Of a stretch of DNA of 64,000 bases, positions 9,102 through 18,414 are shown piece by piece. The translations under genes and the position numbers were made by a program. Positions within the stretch are counted from its first letter, which is position 1, and each line of letters starts with the position of its first letter. The stretch is from an uncultured Alphaproteobacteria bacterium (GTDB lineage Bacteria; Pseudomonadota; Alphaproteobacteria; Rhizobiales; Ancalomicrobiaceae): NCBI GenBank assembly GCA_937919435.1, contig CALFRR010000075.1, positions 1 to 64,000 of the forward strand, written 5' to 3'. Under the pieces are notes generated by a model. The model did not search any database. It had not been told where the DNA came from and saw nothing but the letters and a program-made list of their open reading frames with translations.

Positions 9102-10916
9102 GTGCCCCGTTACTCGAAATTCGACGACAATCCGCTGCAGACCCGCGCCGATTTCCAGCGCTGCGTCCGCGACCTGTTCGAACCGCTGGTGCCGCGTCTC
9201 GCCGCCGACGGCGCCGCGATCGACTTCGACGAAGGCGGTGCCCACTACGACATGCGCGCCGCCTCGCTCGAGGGTGTTGCGCGGCCGTTGTGGGGGATCG
9301 TGCCGCTGACCGCCGGTGGCGGCGCTTTCGACCACTGGCCGCTGCTGCGCGCCGCGATCGCCGAGGGCACCGATCCGGAACACCCGCGATTCTGGGGCTA
9401 TCCCGGCGACGTCGATCAGCGCTCGTGCGAGATGGCGGCCTTCGCTTGGATGCTGCTGCTCGTCCCGCAGGAGGGGTGGGCGCCGTTCGACGCCCGGCAG
9501 AAGGACAATCTGGTGCGCTGGCTGGCGCGGATCCAGGGTCCGCAGATGCCGCAGAACAACTGGCTGTTCTTCACCGTGCTGGTGCAGCAGGCGCTGAAGG
9601 CGGTGGGCCGCGCCGATCTCGTCGATACCGCGCTCGAGGCCGACCGGCTCGCCCGGCTCGAACACTGGTATCGCGGCGACGGCTGGTACGGCGACGGCGG
9701 TTCCGGCACCATCGACCACTACGGCGGCTTCGCCATGCATTTCTACGGGCTGGTCTACGCCCGCTTCGCCCCCGATCCCGACCCGCGCCTCGCCCGTCTG
9801 TTCCGCGAACGGGCGGAGACCTTCGCCGAGCCGTTCTCGCGCTGGTTCGCCGACACCGGCGAGAGCATGGCCCAGGGCCGGTCGCTGACCTATCGTTTCG
9901 CCACCGCCGCCTTCTGGGGGATCCTCGCCGCGGTCGGCCTCGAGCCGTTGCCGATCGGGCGGATCAAGGGGCTGTGGGCCCGTCACCTGCGGTCGTGGCG
10001 AGGCAAGCCGATCTTCACCGCCGACGGCCTGCTGACCCGCGGCTACGACTATCCGAATCTGGTGATCTGCGAGGAGTACAACTCGCCGACCTCGCCCTAC
10101 TGGGCGATGAAGTTCTTCGCGCCGCTGATGCTCGCCGAAGACGACGCCTTCTGGCGGGCGGCGGAGGAACCGCTGGTGTTCGCCGAACCGATCGTCGCCC
10201 AACCCGCCTGTCCGGCGATCGTCCAACGGGTCGACGGTCACGCGGTCGTCCACTACGCCGCGCCGGTGCATCGCAAGGTGCAGGCGGACAAGTACAACAA
10301 GTTCGCCTACTCGACCCGTTTCGGTTTCGACGTCGACGCCCTGCGCTGCGCCGAGATGGGCCGGTTCGGTGACAACATCCTCGCCTTCAGCCACGACGGC
10401 GGCGCCAACTGGGCGATGCGGCTGCACAACGACCAGGCGGAGATCGATGCCCGCGGACGCCTCCGGGCGCTCTGGCACACCGGCTTCCAGAAGGTCGAGA
10501 CCACGATCTCGGTGCTCGCCGACGGGCTTTCGGTCCGGCGCCATCGCTTCACCCTGGAGCGTCCGGCGCTGGTCGTCGACACGGGCTTCGCCGTCGACCG
10601 CTGGTACGAGGAAGCCGAGGTGCTGGTGCCCGGTGCCTCCGAACTCGGCGGAGAGGCGCGCGTCGGGGCGACGGTGGTGGTCCGCGGCGCCGACGGCATC
10701 TCCGCCGTCCGCAGCCTCGACCACCACGCCAAGGTGCCCTGCTTCCAGGGGCGGGTCCATTCCAACCCGGTCGCCGCCCGCACCGGGGTGCCGTTCCTGT
10801 CGCTGTCGCTGCCGGCCGGCGATCATTGTCTGATCGACGCCTTCGGCGTGTCGCCGGCGGCACGGCGCTGCCTCGCCGACCGGCTCTTCGATCTCGACGG
10901 CGTCGCCTTCGCCTGA
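9102..10916 (+). CDS. DUF2264 family protein of the uronide module
   Basis: 604 residues matching the DUF2264 family. The N-terminal (alpha/alpha-toroid-like) part begins NPLQTRADFQRCVRDLFEPL and contains GDGWYGDGGSGTIDHYGGF. A beta-rich C-terminal part follows. The family is uncharacterised, with a fold resembling polysaccharide lyase and hydrolase catalytic domains. No signal peptide is seen. Its place directly behind the TRAP permease suggests it acts on the imported glycan fragment alongside the GH88 enzyme. The GTG at 9102 has GGAGGAGG seven bases upstream. An alternative GTG at 9030 would overlap the permease stop but has no comparable ribosome site. Confidence 0.85.
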   Translation: MPRYSKFDDNPLQTRADFQRCVRDLFEPLVPRLAADGAAIDFDEGGAHYDMRAASLEGVARPLWGIVPLTAGGGAFDHWPLLRAAIAEGTDPEHPRFWGYPGDVDQRSCEMAAFAWMLLLVPQEGWAPFDARQKDNLVRWLARIQGPQMPQNNWLFFTVLVQQALKAVGRADLVDTALEADRLARLEHWYRGDGWYGDGGSGTIDHYGGFAMHFYGLVYARFAPDPDPRLARLFRERAETFAEPFSRWFADTGESMAQGRSLTYRFATAAFWGILAAVGLEPLPIGRIKGLWARHLRSWRGKPIFTADGLLTRGYDYPNLVICEEYNSPTSPYWAMKFFAPLMLAEDDAFWRAAEEPLVFAEPIVAQPACPAIVQRVDGHAVVHYAAPVHRKVQADKYNKFAYSTRFGFDVDALRCAEMGRFGDNILAFSHDGGANWAMRLHNDQAEIDARGRLRALWHTGFQKVETTISVLADGLSVRRHRFTLERPALVVDTGFAVDRWYEEAEVLVPGASELGGEARVGATVVVRGADGISAVRSLDHHAKVPCFQGRVHSNPVAARTGVPFLSLSLPAGDHCLIDAFGVSPAARRCLADRLFDLDGVAFA

Positions 10917-10951
10917 TCGGACCCGGCCGGTCTCGCGCCGGCCCGGTCCGA
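10917..10951. terminator. Strong bidirectional hairpin after the uronide operon
   Basis: TCGGACC (10917-10923) pairs with GGTCCGA (10945-10951), and GGCCGG (10925-10930) with CCGGCC (10938-10943), with one C-C mismatch and a seven-base loop. It begins immediately after the DUF2264 stop and lies nine bases beyond the stop of the convergent DUF4337 gene. There is no U-tract. Confidence 0.55.
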
Positions 10952-10959
10952 CCGCCGCC

Positions 10960-11532
10960 TCACGACAACAGCGCCACCAGGAAATCGGGGTGGAGCCAGG
11001 TCCAGCCGGCGAAGCCGGCCGTCCCGAACACCGCGCCGCCGAGCCCCAGCACCGTGGCGAGGCCGAACAGCCAGCGCACCCGGGTCAGCGCGGTGACCGC
11101 GAACAGCGCGAGCGAGATCGACAGCAGCGCGTCGGAGAGATCGAACAGATCGTCCCGGTCGTTGCCGGCGTCGTAGTCGGCGGTCCGGGCCTTCGCCTTC
11201 ACCGCCGATTCCTCCGCCCGGGCCTTGAACTGGTCGGCCTGCGCCTTCCAGGCGGCGACCGTCCGGTCGCGCTCGGGCGAGACCGGCTGGGTCGCCTGCA
11301 ACTGGGCGATCGCCAGTTCGACGCCGAACTGGCGTTGCCGGCGCGCCTGGTATTCGTTCCAGTAGTCGACGCTCTCGGTCTGGGCCTTCTGCATCGCCTG
11401 GACGATGTTGTCGTCCTTGATCTTCGAAATGGCCATGAACGCCGACACCAGCGCCACCGCGACCGCGATGGCGTTGTTGAAGCGGTCGCGGCTCTTCTCG
11501 GCCTCGCCGCTCGGGATCTCGATCTCCGTCAT
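10960..11532 (-). CDS. DUF4337 family membrane protein
   Basis: 190 residues of the DUF4337 family, function unknown. A membrane segment near residues 20-36 (AIAVAVALVSAFMAIS) is followed by a charged, probably coiled region of about 95 residues rich in Lys, Ala, Gln and Glu. Two closely spaced membrane segments near 132-148 and 152-175 follow. The ATG at 11532 is preceded by GGGGAGAAG. The reading frame is open another 30 codons upstream, but that part is basic and precedes the ribosome site. It is convergent to the DUF2264 gene and divergent from ahcY, so it looks like an independent gene. Confidence 0.8.
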   Translation of the reverse strand: MTEIEIPSGEAEKSRDRFNNAIAVAVALVSAFMAISKIKDDNIVQAMQKAQTESVDYWNEYQARRQRQFGVELAIAQLQATQPVSPERDRTVAAWKAQADQFKARAEESAVKAKARTADYDAGNDRDDLFDLSDALLSISLALFAVTALTRVRWLFGLATVLGLGGAVFGTAGFAGWTWLHPDFLVALLS

Positions 11533-11620
11533 GCTTCTCCCCTCGTTTCGCCCGGACGCCGACCATGTGGCGACGATTCGGACGGCAGTGTGACACGCCG
11601 TTCGACAACTCTCGTTCATC

Positions 11621-11640
11621 ATATAAAGGAATGTTTATAT
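11621..11640. promoter_or_regulatory. Perfect inverted repeat upstream of ahcY (SahR-like operator)
   Basis: ATATAAA (11621-11627) and TTTATAT (11634-11640) form a perfect 7-bp inverted repeat with a six-base centre. It is strikingly A/T-rich for this genome and lies directly upstream of the ahcY -35 element. ArsR-family SahR/SamR regulators control S-adenosylhomocysteine genes in many Proteobacteria through A/T-rich palindromes of this kind, so such a site is the most likely explanation. No regulator gene is nearby. Confidence 0.5.
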
Positions 11641-11645
11641 CGTTA

Positions 11646-11674
11646 TTGCATCACGCGCGGCGAGCCTCTATAAC
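11646..11674 (+). promoter_or_regulatory. Candidate sigma-70 promoter of ahcY
   Basis: TTGCAT (11646-11651) and TATAAC (11669-11674) are separated by exactly 17 bases, one of the best promoter matches in the window. Transcription would start near 11681, giving a leader of about 68 bases before the ahcY ATG. Confidence 0.6.
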
Positions 11675-11748
11675 GCGCCGACCGGGCCGTTCGTGCCGGG
11701 CGCGTCCACGCGTCCACCGCCGGCCCTCCTCGAAGATCAGGGACGACG

Positions 11749-13143
<1,395 letters not shown>

Positions 13144-13172
13144 TCGACGACGGTCGAACGACTAGATCTGGA

Positions 13173-13210
13173 GGGCGCGATCCGAAAGGAACGCGCCCTT
13201 CGGCTTTTCC
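13173..13210 (+). terminator. Intrinsic terminator of ahcY
   Basis: GGGCGCG (13173-13179) pairs with CGCGCCC (13192-13198). Inside the loop TCC-GAAA-GGA forms an extra tetraloop hairpin. TTCGGCTTTT follows. The stop codon of ahcY is 30 bases upstream. Confidence 0.7.
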
Positions 13211-13347
13211 GTCCCGAAGCTCTCGGCGACTCTCCTCAGCGATTCCGTGAAGGGGTATCTTGGGGTGATTCGGGGGCTTCGACTGCGTATTTCGACGAAG
13301 TCCGGGGGCGTTCGTCGAGTTCATCGCAGCGGGGAAGGACCTTCGAC

Positions 13348-15864
13348 ATGATCGGGCGGGGGGGGGCGCGGATTCTGGCGGCGCTCCGTGTCGGGCTCTG
13401 CCGTCTGACGACGGCGTCGCTGACGACCGTGGCGATGGTCGAGCCGGTGCTCGCCACCGGCACCGACGAACCGCTGGCCACTCGGCAGATCGTCGTCACC
13501 GCGACCATGATCGGCCTCGTCGCGGTGGCCGTCGCCTCGGCGATCGGCATGATGCGCCATCGGGTCCGCGACGAAGCGACGATCCGCCGTCTCGGCGACG
13601 ACAATGCCGATCTCCGGGTCCGTGCCGACCGGGCCGAGGGCCTGCTCGACGCCGAGGACCAGTTGATCCTCGCCTGGCGCGATCCCGGCGATCCGCCGCT
13701 GGTTCTCGGCCGCATGGGAGCGGAGGCCGGCGCTCCGGCGAGCCGGTCCGACTTCCTCGCCTTCGGGACCTGGCTGGAGCCGGAGGCCGCCGCCGAACTC
13801 GACCGCGCGGTGGTCGCCCTGCGCGAACGCGGCACCCCCTTCGATCTCGACCTCGGCACCCGCACCGGCACTCACGTCGCCGCCGCCGGCCGCACCGCCG
13901 GCAGCCGGCCCTTCGTCCGTTTCTCCGACCTGACCGGCGAACGTCGCCGCCATGCCGAACTGGCCGAGCGCCACCGCCGTCTCTGCGAGGAGGCGGAGGT
14001 GATGCGGGCGCTGTTCGAGGCGGTGCCGATGCCGATGTGGCGGCGCGGCCGCGACGGCCGTCTCGCCTGGGTCAATCGCGCCTATGCCGACGCGGTCGCC
14101 GTCGGCGCGCCGGACACCGCCGTCGAGTCCGGACAGGAACTGCTCGACACCGCCGGCCTCAGGGCGGTCGCCCAGGCCCGGGTCGGGACGCGCGCCGCGG
14201 CGCTGCGCCTGCCGGTGGTGGTCGCCGGACGACGGCGCACCTACGACGTCGTCGACGTGGTCACCGAATCGGGCGAGGCCGGCATCGCCGCCGACGTCAC
14301 CGATCTCGAGCAGACCCAGACCGAGCTGCGCCGCACCATCGACTTCCACGCCCGCACGCTCGAGCAGTTGGCGACCGCGGTCGCCACCTTCGGTGCCGAC
14401 AAACGGCTGCTGTTCCACAACACCGCCTTCCGCGACCTCTGGGGCCTCGATCCGGCCTTCCTCGAAGGCGCCCCCGACGACGGTCTGGTGCTCGACCAGA
14501 TGCGCGCCTCCCGCCGTCTGCCCGAACAGGCCGACTGGCGCGTCTGGAAGCGCGACGTGCAGTCCGCCTATCGCTCGCTCGAATCGCGCGAGCACTGGTG
14601 GCATCTGCCCGACGGCCAGACGCTCCGGGTGATCGCCAACCCCCATCCGCAGGGCGGCGTCACCTACGTCTACGAGAACGTCACCGAGAAGATCGAACTC
14701 GAGAAGCGTCACAAGGCGCTGCTCCGGGTGCAGGGCGAGACCCTCGACCATCTCTCCGAGGGCGTCGCGGTGTTCGGCTCCGACGGCCGGTTGCGCCTGT
14801 CCAACCCCGCCTTCGCCACACTCTGGAAACTGCCGGAGACGGCGCTCTCCGACGGTCCGCACATCAACGATCTGATCGCCCGTCTCGCCGTGCTGCACGA
14901 CGATCCGGCGACCTGGGCCCGGCTCAAGGGCGCGGTGACCGGGCTCGCCGACAACCGCGACCGGTTGACCGGGACCATGGAGCGGCGCGACGGTACCGTC
15001 CTCGAATATGCCGCGGTACCGCTGCCCGATGCGGCGACCCTGGTGACCTTCGTCAACGTCACCGACACGGTCAACGTCGAGCGGGCGCTGGTCGAGAAGA
15101 ACGATGCGCTGGAGAAGGCCGACCACATCAAGACCGATTTCGTCGGCCTCGTCTCCTACGAGTTGCGCTCGCCGCTGACCAACATCATCGGCTTCGCCCA
15201 TCTGCTCGCCGACACCCGCACCGGCCCGCTCAACGACAAGCAGCGCGACTATACGAGCCACATCGTCGAATCCAGTCAGGCGCTGACCGCGATCGTCGAC
15301 GACATCCTCGATCTCGCCACCATCGATGCCGGCATCATGCGCCTGCAGGTCGGCGACATCGACGTCGCCTCGACCGTCGCCGCGGCGGTCGAGGGGATCA
15401 AGGACCGGCTCGCCGCCAACGATCTGCATCTCGTCACCGAGATCGATCCGGCCGTCGGCTCCTTCGCCGCCGACGAGAAGCGGGTCCGCCAGATCCTGTT
15501 CAATCTGCTGTCGAACGCCATCTCCTTCTCGATCGAGGGGGGCACCATCGTCGTCATGGCGCGCCGCGAGAGCGGCCGGATCGTCATCGCGGTCGGCGAC
15601 GAGGGGGTCGGCATCCCGGCCGAAGACCTCCGGCAGGTGTTCGAGCGCTTCTATTCCCGTCGCAAGGGGCCGCATCGCGGCGGCGCCGGGCTCGGCCTGT
15701 CGATCGTCAAGAGCTTCGTCGAACTGCACGGCGGCACCGTCGAGATCCGCTCGGCCGAGGGGCGGGGGACCACCGTGGTCTGCCGCTTTCCCGTCCGTCC
15801 GATGATCGGCCGGACGACCGAGTCGACCGACACCGACGAAGGACGCTCGGCCACCGGCGTCTGA
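13348..15864 (+). CDS. divL: DivL-type PAS sensor kinase homologue with Tyr in the H box
   Basis: 838 residues. A membrane segment lies near 47-68, several PAS-like modules follow between about 215 and 580, then DHp and HATPase domains. The H box reads FVGLVSYELRSPL, with Tyr604 where histidine kinases carry the phospho-accepting His. The ATP site looks intact (NLLSNAISFS, DEGVGIP, GAGLGLSIVKS). This Tyr substitution is the hallmark of DivL, which works as an allosteric partner of CckA in the DivK-CckA-CtrA cell-cycle pathway. The location between ahcY and tsaE also fits the Rhizobiales divL locus. The ATG at 13348 follows GGGGAAGGA. A role in polarity and CtrA activation is inferred from the family. 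Confidence 0.88.
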   Translation: MIGRGGARILAALRVGLCRLTTASLTTVAMVEPVLATGTDEPLATRQIVVTATMIGLVAVAVASAIGMMRHRVRDEATIRRLGDDNADLRVRADRAEGLLDAEDQLILAWRDPGDPPLVLGRMGAEAGAPASRSDFLAFGTWLEPEAAAELDRAVVALRERGTPFDLDLGTRTGTHVAAAGRTAGSRPFVRFSDLTGERRRHAELAERHRRLCEEAEVMRALFEAVPMPMWRRGRDGRLAWVNRAYADAVAVGAPDTAVESGQELLDTAGLRAVAQARVGTRAAALRLPVVVAGRRRTYDVVDVVTESGEAGIAADVTDLEQTQTELRRTIDFHARTLEQLATAVATFGADKRLLFHNTAFRDLWGLDPAFLEGAPDDGLVLDQMRASRRLPEQADWRVWKRDVQSAYRSLESREHWWHLPDGQTLRVIANPHPQGGVTYVYENVTEKIELEKRHKALLRVQGETLDHLSEGVAVFGSDGRLRLSNPAFATLWKLPETALSDGPHINDLIARLAVLHDDPATWARLKGAVTGLADNRDRLTGTMERRDGTVLEYAAVPLPDAATLVTFVNVTDTVNVERALVEKNDALEKADHIKTDFVGLVSYELRSPLTNIIGFAHLLADTRTGPLNDKQRDYTSHIVESSQALTAIVDDILDLATIDAGIMRLQVGDIDVASTVAAAVEGIKDRLAANDLHLVTEIDPAVGSFAADEKRVRQILFNLLSNAISFSIEGGTIVVMARRESGRIVIAVGDEGVGIPAEDLRQVFERFYSRRKGPHRGGAGLGLSIVKSFVELHGGTVEIRSAEGRGTTVVCRFPVRPMIGRTTESTDTDEGRSATGV

Positions 15865-15895
15865 CCCGCCCGCTCCGCGACGAGATCCTCCGCCC

Positions 15896-17443
15896 ATGGC
15901 CGCATCCGACGACGCCCTTCCGCCGCCCCCCGAGACCGTCTTCGACCGATCGCTCGTCGACGAGGCGGCGACCCGCGCCCTCGCCGAGGACCTCGCCGCG
16001 ATCCTCGCGCCCGGCGACGTCGTCGCTCTGGTCGGCGACCTCGGAGCCGGCAAGTCGACGCTCGCCCGGGCCCTGATCCGCGCGCTCGCCGACGACGACG
16101 GCCTCGAGGTGCCGAGCCCGACCTTCACCCTGGTCCAGGACTACGAGACCCGCCGTTTCGCGGTCTCCCACTTCGACCTCTATCGGCTTTCCGACGCCGA
16201 CGAACTCGACGAGCTCGGCTTCGACGAGGCGGCCGAGCGCGGCGCCGTGCTGGTCGAATGGCCGGATCGGGCCGGCGACCGGCTGCCCGCCGACGCGCTG
16301 ATCGTCCGCCTCGACATGGCCGCCGCACCCGACGCCCGGCGCGTCCGGATCGAGGGCGACGCCCGGCGCTGGGCCGCCCGGCTCGACCGGAGCTTCGCGA
16401 TCCGCGCCTTCCTCGAGGCGCACGGCCGCGGCGGGATGGCCCGCCGTCACCTCCAGGGCGACGCCTCGACCCGCAGCTACGAGCGGCTGCACGGCGACGG
16501 CGAGACCCTCGTCCTGATGAATCATCCGGCCGAGGCCGACGACGCCCTCGGCCGTGCCCGGGTCGCCGCCCGTGCCGCCGCCCGCCTCGCCGAGGGGCCG
16601 CGTCCGTTCCTCGCCTTCGCCCTGGCGCTCTCCGAGGTCGGGGTCCGGGTGCCCGCCGTCCTCGCCCACGATCTCGACCGGGGCCTCCTGCTGCTCGAGG
16701 ATCTCGGTTCGGAGCCCTGCGTCGCCGGCCGGCCGCCGTCGCCGATTCCCGAGCGCTACACCGTCGCCGCAGAACTGCTCGCCGCGCTGCACGCCCGCGA
16801 TCTCCCCGCCACGATCCCCGACGGGGTCGGCGGCAGCCATGCGATTCCCGTCTGCGACCGTTCCGTGCTCGCCGCCGAGGTCGGGGTGTTCCTGGAATGG
16901 GGCTTCCCGCGCTACGCCGGCCGGCCGCCGAGCCCGGACGAGCGGGCGGCCTTCCTGGCGCTCTGGGAGCCGTTGTTCGACGAGATCCTCGCCGGCCCGG
17001 TGACCTGGATGCTGCGCGACTACCACTCGCCGAACCTGCTCTGGCTCGGCCACGAGACCGGTATCCGCCGGCTCGGCGTCCTCGACTTCCAGGACACCGT
17101 CCTCGGACACCCGGCCTACGACGTCGTCTCGCTGGTCGAGGACGCCCGCGTCGACGTCGCCGCCGATCTCGAGACCGCGCTGGTGGAGACCTATCTCGCC
17201 CGCCGTCGCGGCGAACCGGGGTTCGACGAGGCGGCCTTTCGGCGGGCTCTCGCCATCCTCTCGGCGCAGCGCAACACCCGGATCCTCGGGGTCTTCGCCC
17301 GTCTCTGCGATCGCGACGGCAAGCCCGGCTACCTCGCCCATGTGCCGCGCTTGTGGACCTATCTCGATCGTGTGCTCGACGAACCGGTGTTGCGACCGCT
17401 GAAGCTCTGGTATGAGGATGCCCGGCTGCGCCAGCGGCCGTGA
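15896..17443 (+). CDS. tsaE: Fusion protein: TsaE ATPase and AmgK-type sugar kinase
   Basis: 515 residues with two domains. Residues about 15-160 are TsaE: P-loop GDLGAGKST (47-55), then SPTFTLVQDYE. TsaE is the ATPase of the complex that makes the tRNA modification t6A. Residues about 175-510 are an aminoglycoside-phosphotransferase fold typical of AmgK, with GDASTRSYERL, catalytic RDYHSPNLLWL and metal-binding LDFQDT. AmgK phosphorylates the anomeric carbon of MurNAc or GlcNAc in cell-wall recycling. The next gene is a MurU-like nucleotidyltransferase, the partner of AmgK, which supports this over a choline or aminoglycoside kinase. The fusion is recurrent in Rhizobiales; why the two activities are joined is unclear. 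Confidence 0.92.
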   Translation: MAASDDALPPPPETVFDRSLVDEAATRALAEDLAAILAPGDVVALVGDLGAGKSTLARALIRALADDDGLEVPSPTFTLVQDYETRRFAVSHFDLYRLSDADELDELGFDEAAERGAVLVEWPDRAGDRLPADALIVRLDMAAAPDARRVRIEGDARRWAARLDRSFAIRAFLEAHGRGGMARRHLQGDASTRSYERLHGDGETLVLMNHPAEADDALGRARVAARAAARLAEGPRPFLAFALALSEVGVRVPAVLAHDLDRGLLLLEDLGSEPCVAGRPPSPIPERYTVAAELLAALHARDLPATIPDGVGGSHAIPVCDRSVLAAEVGVFLEWGFPRYAGRPPSPDERAAFLALWEPLFDEILAGPVTWMLRDYHSPNLLWLGHETGIRRLGVLDFQDTVLGHPAYDVVSLVEDARVDVAADLETALVETYLARRRGEPGFDEAAFRRALAILSAQRNTRILGVFARLCDRDGKPGYLAHVPRLWTYLDRVLDEPVLRPLKLWYEDARLRQRP

Positions 17444-17480
17444 ACCCACGAGCCCAGTCGGAACCCCGGAAGCCGTCTCG

Positions 17481-18233
17481 ATGACAGACACGACGTCGCG
17501 CGTCCGCGCGCCGAACGACCGCCCCACTCGGGCGATGGTCCTCGCCGCCGGTCTCGGCAAGCGCATGCGCCCGATCACCGCCACCACGCCGAAGCCGTTG
17601 GTCGAGGTCGCCGGACGCGCCCTGATCGACCATGGTCTCGACCGTCTCGCCGCCGCCGGCGTCGAGACCGCCGTGGTCAACGTCCACTATCTCGCCGATC
17701 TGGTCGAGGTCCACGTCCGCAAGTGCGAGCGGCCGGCGATCGTCGTCTCCGACGAGCGCGAGGCGCTGCTGGAGACCGGCGGCGGCATCGTCAGGGCGCT
17801 GCCGCAGCTCGGCGACGCGCCGTTCTACGTCTGGAACGCCGACAGCTTCTGGATCGAGGGGATCCGCCCCAATCTCGAGCTGCTCGCCGATCGATGGAAC
17901 GGCGACGAGATGGATGTCCTGCTGCTGCTCGCCCCGACCGTCGGGTCGGTCGGCTACTCCGGCCCGGGCGACTTCCAGATGGACCACCTCGGCCGACTCA
18001 CCCGCCGTCAGGAGCGCCGCGTCGCCCCCTTCGTCTACGCCGGGGCGGCGATCCTGCACCCGCGCATCTTCGAAGACGCACCGCAGGGCGCCTTCTCGCT
18101 CAACCTGCTGTTCGATCGCGCGCTCGATGCCGGCCGTCTCTATGGCCAGCGCATGGAGGGCGTGTGGTTGCACGTCGGCACCCCCCGGGCGATACGTGAG
18201 GCGGAAGCCGCGTTCGCCGAGAGCGCCGACTGA
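17481..18233 (+). CDS. murU: MurU-like N-acetylmuramate-1-phosphate uridylyltransferase
   Basis: 250 residues of a sugar-phosphate nucleotidyltransferase. The N-terminal signature AMVLAAGLGKRMRPIT is followed by PKPLVEVAGRALIDH. WNADSFWIEG carries the metal-binding aspartate, and VGTPRAIREAE closes the fold. With the upstream AmgK domain it would turn recycled MurNAc into UDP-MurNAc, bypassing de novo synthesis and its fosfomycin-sensitive step. The ATG at 17481 removes a 23-residue in-frame extension that overlaps the previous gene. Specificity is inferred from context; a GlcNAc-1-P or mannose-1-P enzyme is possible. Confidence 0.85.
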   Translation: MTDTTSRVRAPNDRPTRAMVLAAGLGKRMRPITATTPKPLVEVAGRALIDHGLDRLAAAGVETAVVNVHYLADLVEVHVRKCERPAIVVSDEREALLETGGGIVRALPQLGDAPFYVWNADSFWIEGIRPNLELLADRWNGDEMDVLLLLAPTVGSVGYSGPGDFQMDHLGRLTRRQERRVAPFVYAGAAILHPRIFEDAPQGAFSLNLLFDRALDAGRLYGQRMEGVWLHVGTPRAIREAEAAFAESAD

Positions 18234-18242
18234 TGGCGGGCT

Positions 18243-18353
18243 CGAGACGTTCGGGCTCGTCCGAACGTCTCGCGCGGTACGGCCCGACCGGCCGACGCCC
18301 GTTCGGGCTCGCCTTCGTTCACGAGGTTTCGAAGGGGTCGAGACCTCGTGAAC
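18243..18353. repeat. Dispersed intergenic palindromic element, copy 1
   Basis: Three parts. Hairpin A: CGAGACGTTCGG (18243-18254) pairs perfectly with 18261-18272 around loop GCTCGT. Core: 39 bases (18279-18317) identical to copy 2 at 33665-33703. Hairpin B: a 16-bp stem, 18317-18332 with 18338-18353, with one G-T wobble and loop AGGGG. The right edge reads GAACTCGGTATGA; its reverse complement opens copy 2. It fills the murU-addB gap (18234-18414), where no gene was seen. Confidence 0.8.
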
Positions 18354-18414
18354 TCGGTATGACGCGCACGCCCCGCATCGACGGGGCTCGTCGGGTCGCG
18401 AGGGGAGGGACAGC

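Noticed and set aside
13321..16128. Very long minus-strand open frame opposite divL and tsaE
   Set aside because: It is a mirror of real coding sequence in a GC-rich genome. Its translation is low-complexity (Gly, Asp, Arg, Val rich) with no motif, while the plus strand encodes a clear kinase and TsaE.
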